The translations under genes and the position numbers were made by a program. Below, piece by piece: positions 60,901 to 64,000 of a stretch of 64,000 bases of DNA. The notes below the pieces were generated by a model. That model was not told where the DNA came from and ran no database searches. It saw nothing but the letters and a program-made list of their open reading frames with translations. Position 1 is the first letter of the stretch. Each line of letters starts with the position of its first letter. Origin of the DNA: Actinoplanes sp. TBRC 11911 (GTDB taxonomy: Bacteria; Actinomycetota; Actinomycetes; Mycobacteriales; Micromonosporaceae); contig NZ_JABBNC010000024.1 in NCBI RefSeq assembly GCF_012933445.1, positions 62,001 through 126,000 on the forward strand, read 5' to 3'.

Positions 60901-61191
60901 ATCGCCGAGCGGGCCGCCGCGATCTGCGCCGGCGAGGCCGCCAAGGAGGTGCGGCCGGCCCGCGCGTACGCGGCGAACCTGCGCTGCCAGGCGCTGCTGC
61001 ACGGCGACCCCGGCCCGGCCCGCGCCGCCGCGCGGCACTACCGCAAGGTCGGCCGGGTGGTCGAGCTGGCAGCGGCCCTGGAGGACGCGGCGGTGCTCGG
61101 CGGGGACCGGCCGGACGAGGCCCGGCAGCTCTACTCCTCGATGTCGTCGCGCTGGGATGTCGCCCGGCTAGTCGAACTTCGCCGTCCCTAA
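57949..61191 (+). CDS. AfsR-like SARP regulator with BTAD, ATPase and TPR-like domains
   Basis: A 1080-residue transcriptional activator. Residues about 1-95 are the OmpR-like winged helix (LRVNVLGPVRAWVGDHEIDLGAARQRAVFAVLA, RDELITAIWG). The BTAD domain follows to about 245 (RFQRLRSAAAES, FLELDRQRLAELRLAA, LHRAGRHAEALEVF). An AAA-type ATPase then has Walker A GEAGIGKT (297-304) and Walker B LILIVDDMQWAD with Asp388. The C-terminal half is helical, probably TPR-like. GTG 57949 has GGGAGG upstream. It is divergent from the atypical LuxR gene, whose promoter carries SARP-like repeats. No antibiotic gene cluster is in the window. Confidence 0.92.
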   Translation: MANVLRVNVLGPVRAWVGDHEIDLGAARQRAVFAVLAAHTGRPVGRDELITAIWGDSPPATAVGSVYTYVSGLRRALAANMLGTAAGGYVLRLDPAELDSARFQRLRSAAAESPDPRAAVRRLDAALDLWHGDAYATLAGPFLELDRQRLAELRLAAAEQRARIRLDSGDDDALIAELTGLVQDHPLHEPLHELLMRALHRAGRHAEALEVFRAARRTLVTELGIEPGPALRALQRRVLAGSVPEPSRTVVPTPIAKALRDGLAGRDSLGRTREIALLRDLVRQVAGGTGGAVWIEGEAGIGKTELLTHAFGDAAAFGCRVAWGAADQLGSGVPLQVLSRALGLETASRRPRSPIAEPAVAEAEFAEDQIVAGVRQACASAPLILIVDDMQWADTATVRVWERLLALRARLPLLLVAAARPETTPLHGPPLRLGPLGPAELDRLVTSLVGAPPGANLRALVGRSGGNPLYARELIAALLRQQAIKDAEVGPDVTVDPPPTLLDAVQTTIDLLRPETREVLRLAALLGSEFSVSEVVAVTGRSALDLVGALEEALTASVLVDSGTDLAFRHPFLREALAESIPPALRAGLHRHAAEVLAAGGSPVTRVAEQLNAQTPVVDSWVLNWLLAHHTEVVRRAPQIAADLIRRTLRTSLPSAAQRGMLLVALVRLEFRRDRFLLTEAEEAMALATDPADRAEMRQLLATMWYRGGREADAVGMLREAVDDAAVPTIWRSRHRVLVANFRRGSLDDLDRAERNARVVYAEAVAAAQPYETAFALQTIWLTSSIRRDHERALEHVDRALDVVRDDPALADTYFDLLDNRLFSLQNLDRLDEAQQTLREAPAGLQVTTAVQDFWLGRWDEALTEVGGVTEDSPGITFHGRREPGAVTMLLHGVAALIALHRDARDLAAVHLDAADAVPASEAERENCDFLLVARALAAEQRGRDAEALELLEPLLHPSYAPMMLRHQWLPDVLRLARRRSRPDIAERAAAICAGEAAKEVRPARAYAANLRCQALLHGDPGPARAAARHYRKVGRVVELAAALEDAAVLGGDRPDEARQLYSSMSSRWDVARLVELRRP

Positions 61192-61881
61192 CACGTGGCC
61201 CTCGTAGTCGGCGATGCTCACCGAGCTGACGTCGCTGAGCTGGAACCAGGTGGCCCCGATCACCTTGGCGTTGCCGGACGGGGTCGGACCCCAGGCCGCC
61301 GCCTGCTCGACGTCACCCTCCATGTTGCGCATCTCGCAGCGGAACGGGCCCTCGCCGCGCAGCTTGGTCACCTCGACCGAGACCGAGACTCCCCACACCT
61401 TTCCGGTGAGCTGCGCCTCCCCGGTCATCCCGCTGCCCTGCGACGGCTCGAACTGGGCGGTGATGAGCTGTGGGCTCGGCACCGCCTCCGGCGGCGACGA
61501 CTGCCGGCTGTTCTGGATGACCCCGAACCCGATCACGGCGGCGATCAGCACCACCGCCGCGGCGGCCAGCCACCGCACGCCGGCGGTCCGGCGGTCCTTG
61601 CGGCGCTCGGCCCGCATCCGCCGCAGCAGACCCTCGATGTTCTCCGGGCTGGGCCGCGCCGACATGCTGACCAGCGGGCGGGCCGTCGCGGAATCCGATG
61701 ATCGCTGCGCTTCGGGTAGCCGGCGGAGCAATTCGGGCACCGGGGAGAGCACGTCGAGCTCGTCCCGGCACTCGTCGCAGTCGCGCAAGTGGGCGTCGAG
61801 CCGGTCGGTGTCCGGTTCGTCCAGCCCACCGAGCAGATAGCCGCCGAGCAGGCGGCGCATCTCCTCGTGCTCGGCGCTCAC
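61168..61881 (-). CDS. Zinc-binding anti-sigma factor (RsrA/ZAS type)
   Basis: A 237-residue membrane anti-sigma factor. The N-terminal domain has HLRDCDECRDEL, the H-x-x-x-C-x-x-C zinc motif of ZAS proteins. One transmembrane helix follows (WLAAAAVVLIAAVIGFGVIQ), then an extracytoplasmic domain of about 110 residues with beta-rich sequence (VWGVSVSVEVTKLRGEGPF). GTG 61881 overlaps the sigma gene's stop (GTGA). It should hold the partner sigma factor inactive until an external signal. Its 3' end overlaps the SARP gene tail by 24 bp. Confidence 0.9.
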   Translation of the reverse strand: MSAEHEEMRRLLGGYLLGGLDEPDTDRLDAHLRDCDECRDELDVLSPVPELLRRLPEAQRSSDSATARPLVSMSARPSPENIEGLLRRMRAERRKDRRTAGVRWLAAAAVVLIAAVIGFGVIQNSRQSSPPEAVPSPQLITAQFEPSQGSGMTGEAQLTGKVWGVSVSVEVTKLRGEGPFRCEMRNMEGDVEQAAAWGPTPSGNAKVIGATWFQLSDVSSVSIADYEGHVLGTAKFD

Positions 61882-62399
61882 CGCAGTACTCCCATCTCTT
61901 CGAACACTGCCCGCAGGGCGCGCACCGCGTAGTAGGCGCGGGATTTCACGGTGCCCTCCGGAATGGCCAGCTTGCGTGCCGTGTCGGCGACGCTCTGTCC
62001 CTCGAAATACATGGCGCGCACCACGTCCTGGTGCTCGCCGGAAAGCCGGCCCAGCGCCTCGGCGACCAGCCAGCCCTCGACCATCTGGTCGACGTTGTCG
62101 GCTTCCGGCACCGAGTTGACCGCGTTCTCGTCGGCCACCAGATGCGGCCGGCGCTGCTCCGCCCGCCAGGCGTTGGTCACCACGTTGCGCGCGATGGTCA
62201 GCAGGTAGGAGCGGGTGCGGCCGGTCTCGGTGTCCAGGTGGTCGATGTGTTTCCAGGCCCGCAGCAACGTCTCCTGCACCAGATCCTCGGCGCGGTGCCG
62301 GTCGCGTACGTAACGAAGGATGAAGCTGAGCAGGACCGCATAATGCTCGGTGTAGAGGGCGGTCATCAGCTCCTCGTCGGGGCTCACCCGTCTCTTCAT
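61878..62399 (-). CDS. ECF sigma factor paired with ZAS anti-sigma
   Basis: A 173-residue ECF sigma factor. Region 2 is LLSFILRYVRDRHRAEDLVQETLLRAWKHIDHLD and TRSYLLTIARNVVTNAWR. Region 4 is LSGEHQDVVRAMYFEGQSVADTARKLAIPEGTVKSRAYYAVRAL. It resembles the SigL/RpoE-type group. ATG 62399 is preferred; GTG 62432 would add 11 residues. Direct coupling to the anti-sigma gene confirms the pair. Target promoters are not evident here. Confidence 0.92.
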   Translation of the reverse strand: MKRRVSPDEELMTALYTEHYAVLLSFILRYVRDRHRAEDLVQETLLRAWKHIDHLDTETGRTRSYLLTIARNVVTNAWRAEQRRPHLVADENAVNSVPEADNVDQMVEGWLVAEALGRLSGEHQDVVRAMYFEGQSVADTARKLAIPEGTVKSRAYYAVRALRAVFEEMGVLR

Positions 62400-62493
62400 C
62401 CGCGCCCAAGCCTCTCGCCGTCGGTCCTGCACACACTTCTACACCGATCCGGCCGGTTCGGTTCGACGTGACGCGTACCCGTCCGGCGACAGG

Positions 62494-62530
62494 ACGATGC
62501 CCGGTCCCCCTCGCCGGGACCGGGCATCGT
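62494..62530 (-). terminator. Strong terminator hairpin
   Basis: ACGATGCCCGGTCCC and GGGACCGGGCATCGT form a perfect 15-bp stem with a 7-nt loop, 31 bp after the stop of the neprosin-like gene. Confidence 0.88.
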
Positions 62531-62560
62531 GTCGCGGGGTGATTTTGAAAGAGCTCAGAC

Positions 62561-63643
62561 TCAGCAGGCTCCGGGGCCGCCGAACCGGAAAGTTCGGGCG
62601 CTGAGGGCGTTGACGGTGTAGACGTCGCTGGTGGCCCGGACGTTCATCTGCTCGGGCGGGCCGTTCAGGTACGAGATGCTGGCCGCCTTGGCCGCGGTCG
62701 TCTTGTCCGGGGTCTGGCCGTTGCCCATCTCACTGCACGGCTTGGCGGTGGTCGAGGCCACCTCACCGAAGACCTGCACCAGGCCGGACCGGTTGAACTT
62801 GACGCCTTCGTCGTTCCAGAGCGCCTCGGGGAAGTACCCGATCCACTCGGTGTCGTAGGCGATCCACCAGGCGCCGTTGAAGTACTGGATGCCGAACTTC
62901 TTGGTGACGTCGTACGCCAGGGTGGCGCCCGCCGTCACGTTCTTGCTGTACGGCTGGAAGCCGCAGGCGTTGTAACAGGTGGCCTTCCGGTTGACCCAGT
63001 GGAAGACGAACAGGTGCGGATCGTCGTCGCCGTTGACCACCCGGTCGACGTTCCAGCCGACCTCGACGATCTGCTGGCCGTCGGCGGACTGCAGCGCGAT
63101 CTCGGTGAGCGTGTGGTAGTCGGCCTTGGCGAGGGTCGGCTTGGCCACCGTGAGGTTCGCGTAGACGCCGTCCGTCTCGGCGGCCTGCGAGCCCACGCTG
63201 TACAGGTAGTTGACGTCCTCGTCGCCGTTGTCCGGCGGCTGGGTCGACGAGGACGGCGCGGGCGCCGGCGCGGGGGGCACGATGTCGGTGTGCTCGGTCT
63301 TGAGGAAGCTGGTGCGGTTGCTGCGGCCCTTCGGCCCGTACCGGCCGCGCGGGGTGGTCGAGCCGCTCGCGTCGGCGGGCGCCGCGGAGAGCCCCTCGAT
63401 CCGGAGGCTGCGGCTGGTGTCGCCGCCGCGGCCGCGCTTGATCTTCTTCGGTCGTTCGCCCCAGGGGAGAACGACCGGGGGTACCAGGTCGTCGGGGTCG
63501 GCCGCGGCGGCAACCGCGGGTTTGGCCTCGGGGGCGTCGGGAACCTCGTCCGCGCCCGCGTTCAGGGTCGAGGCGACGCCGAAGGCGCCGACCACGGCGA
63601 CGGCTAAGCCGGCGGCGAGCAGACCGCGGCGTGACTTCAACAC
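62561..63643 (-). CDS. Tat-exported neprosin-domain protein
   Basis: A 360-residue secreted protein. The N-terminus VLKSRRGLLAAGLAVAVVGAFG carries a twin-arginine signal. A Pro/Ala-rich linker leads to a C-terminal about 220-residue domain like neprosin (DUF239), the plant prolyl endopeptidase family: IVEVGWNVDRVVNGDDDPHLFVFHW, then CYNACGFQPYS, GAWWIAYDTEWIGYFPEALW and VQVFGEVAS. Glutamates in IVEVGW and VFGEVA are placed like the proposed catalytic pair of neprosin. Start GTG 63643 has GAGG upstream; GTG 63700 is an alternative with a Pro-rich extension. Confidence 0.78.
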   Translation of the reverse strand: MLKSRRGLLAAGLAVAVVGAFGVASTLNAGADEVPDAPEAKPAVAAAADPDDLVPPVVLPWGERPKKIKRGRGGDTSRSLRIEGLSAAPADASGSTTPRGRYGPKGRSNRTSFLKTEHTDIVPPAPAPAPSSSTQPPDNGDEDVNYLYSVGSQAAETDGVYANLTVAKPTLAKADYHTLTEIALQSADGQQIVEVGWNVDRVVNGDDDPHLFVFHWVNRKATCYNACGFQPYSKNVTAGATLAYDVTKKFGIQYFNGAWWIAYDTEWIGYFPEALWNDEGVKFNRSGLVQVFGEVASTTAKPCSEMGNGQTPDKTTAAKAASISYLNGPPEQMNVRATSDVYTVNALSARTFRFGGPGAC

Positions 63644-63873
63644 GTGTCCGTCCTCGGGAATCAGGGGGTCGGGGGCGGCGGGCGAGGTGGCCTCCGGCAC
63701 CGGTTCTCAGCGGCGCAGGTCACCATATAGCTTTCTCGATTCCACGGGCGGGTGCCGACGAGATTTCCGCCTTAACGGCTGAGGTGGTGAGCCGATCCGG
63801 TGAGCCGAAGCCTAATTTCTTTTACGCAGCGTATCCAGACGACTGCGGAGGGCTTGTTTTTACTTGTTGTTCG

Positions 63874-63903
63874 GAAAGAGGCAAAGTGTCACGAGCCTCT
63901 TTC
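63874..63903. promoter_or_regulatory. 9-bp inverted repeat upstream of right-edge gene
   Basis: GAAAGAGGC and GCCTCTTTC are perfectly complementary with a 12-bp spacer, just upstream of a -10-like TAGCGT. An operator is likely. Confidence 0.5.
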
Positions 63904-63908
63904 AGGTC

Positions 63909-63914
63909 TAGCGT
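63909..63914 (+). promoter_or_regulatory. Candidate leaderless -10 for right-edge gene
   Basis: TAGCGT, 6 nt, ATG 63921, with no ribosome site. Confidence 0.4.
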
Positions 63915-63920
63915 GAAGTC

Positions 63921-64000
63921 ATGGCCGGGATCAGGGTCCTGTCGCTGTCCGGGGGCACTGTCCAGTCTCACCCGACCGCCGAGGTCGCGGCACTGATCGG
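63921..64000 (+). CDS. Unidentified gene, N-terminal part (runs off right edge)
   Basis: Only 26 codons are visible: MAGIRVLSLSGGTVQSHPTA and a few more. The strand IRVLSLSGGTV could be the first beta strand and Thr loop of an asparaginase-like fold (S-x-G-G-T-[IV]), but the fragment is too short to decide. A -10-like box lies 6 nt upstream and an inverted repeat just before it. Confidence 0.45.
   Translation, partial: MAGIRVLSLSGGTVQSHPTAEVAALI

Noticed and set aside
57949..61191. Antibiotic biosynthetic cluster, suggested by the SARP and orphan LuxR regulator
   Set aside because: No polyketide, nonribosomal peptide, terpene or RiPP genes are in the flanking sequence of this window.
1..64000. 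tRNA, rRNA, CRISPR arrays, insertion sequences, attachment sites
   Set aside because: I scanned for CCA-ended cloverleafs, regular spacer repeats, transposase motifs and flanking inverted repeats and saw none convincing.

Overview
The window is high-GC, gene-dense actinobacterial chromosome. Leaderless-looking promoters (TANNNT about 7 nt before the start codon), GTG and TTG starts, SARP/BTAD and ECF regulators, twin-arginine and lipoprotein exports, and a TPR/MFS-rich gene set point to a filamentous actinomycete. Nonulosonic-acid genes next to GT-C enzymes would suit Micromonosporaceae such as Actinoplanes, but the family assignment is an inference. I saw no rRNA, tRNA, CRISPR array, insertion sequence or phage module.

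Left part (1-26.2 kb) is a mosaic of short operons: MFS exporters, a DedA membrane protein, a HAD phosphatase, a DyP peroxidase, a secreted beta-propeller protein, a membrane alkaline-phosphatase-superfamily protein, a GH18 chitinase-like lipoprotein facing a LamG-like secreted protein, a type-2 NADH dehydrogenase, an ECF sigma factor with a TolB-like partner, a YbhN/LPG-synthase-type membrane protein, and two TPR genes. One TPR gene is broken by a 7-bp tandem duplication. A GDT1/UPF0016 manganese exporter sits under a yybP-ykoY riboswitch. TetR-MFS and MarR-MFS pairs carry visible operator-like repeats.

Middle part (26.5-53.4 kb) is a surface-glycan island. It encodes all six steps of a pseudaminic-acid-type pathway, split in two: PseH and PseI at 32.0-33.5 kb, and PseB, PseC, a SpsF-type cytidylyltransferase and PseG at 47.2-53.4 kb. 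Around them are a GT2 glycosyltransferase, two GT-C-like membrane proteins, two intact copies plus one decayed copy of an unclassified putative glycosyltransferase, two related methyltransferase-like proteins, and a PtmA-like SDR with an aldo/keto reductase. Between the halves lie a sensor kinase/response regulator/MMPL operon and a six-gene, overlap-coupled minus-strand operon encoding an acyl carrier protein, a FabG-like SDR, an AMP-forming ligase, a LuxE-like acyl-protein synthetase, a LuxC-like acyl reductase and a GT-C-like protein. No luciferase gene is present, so this fatty-acyl reduction module probably serves the glycan. It is the best candidate in the window for an undescribed system.

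Right part (53.4-64 kb) holds a hipB-hipA-GNAT operon preceded by four operator-like palindromes at exact 28-bp spacing, an MFS exporter, an atypical LuxR-type regulator with three 11-bp-phased repeats in its promoter next to a 1080-residue SARP, an ECF sigma/zinc anti-sigma pair, and a Tat-exported neprosin-like protein. An unidentified gene begins at the right edge.
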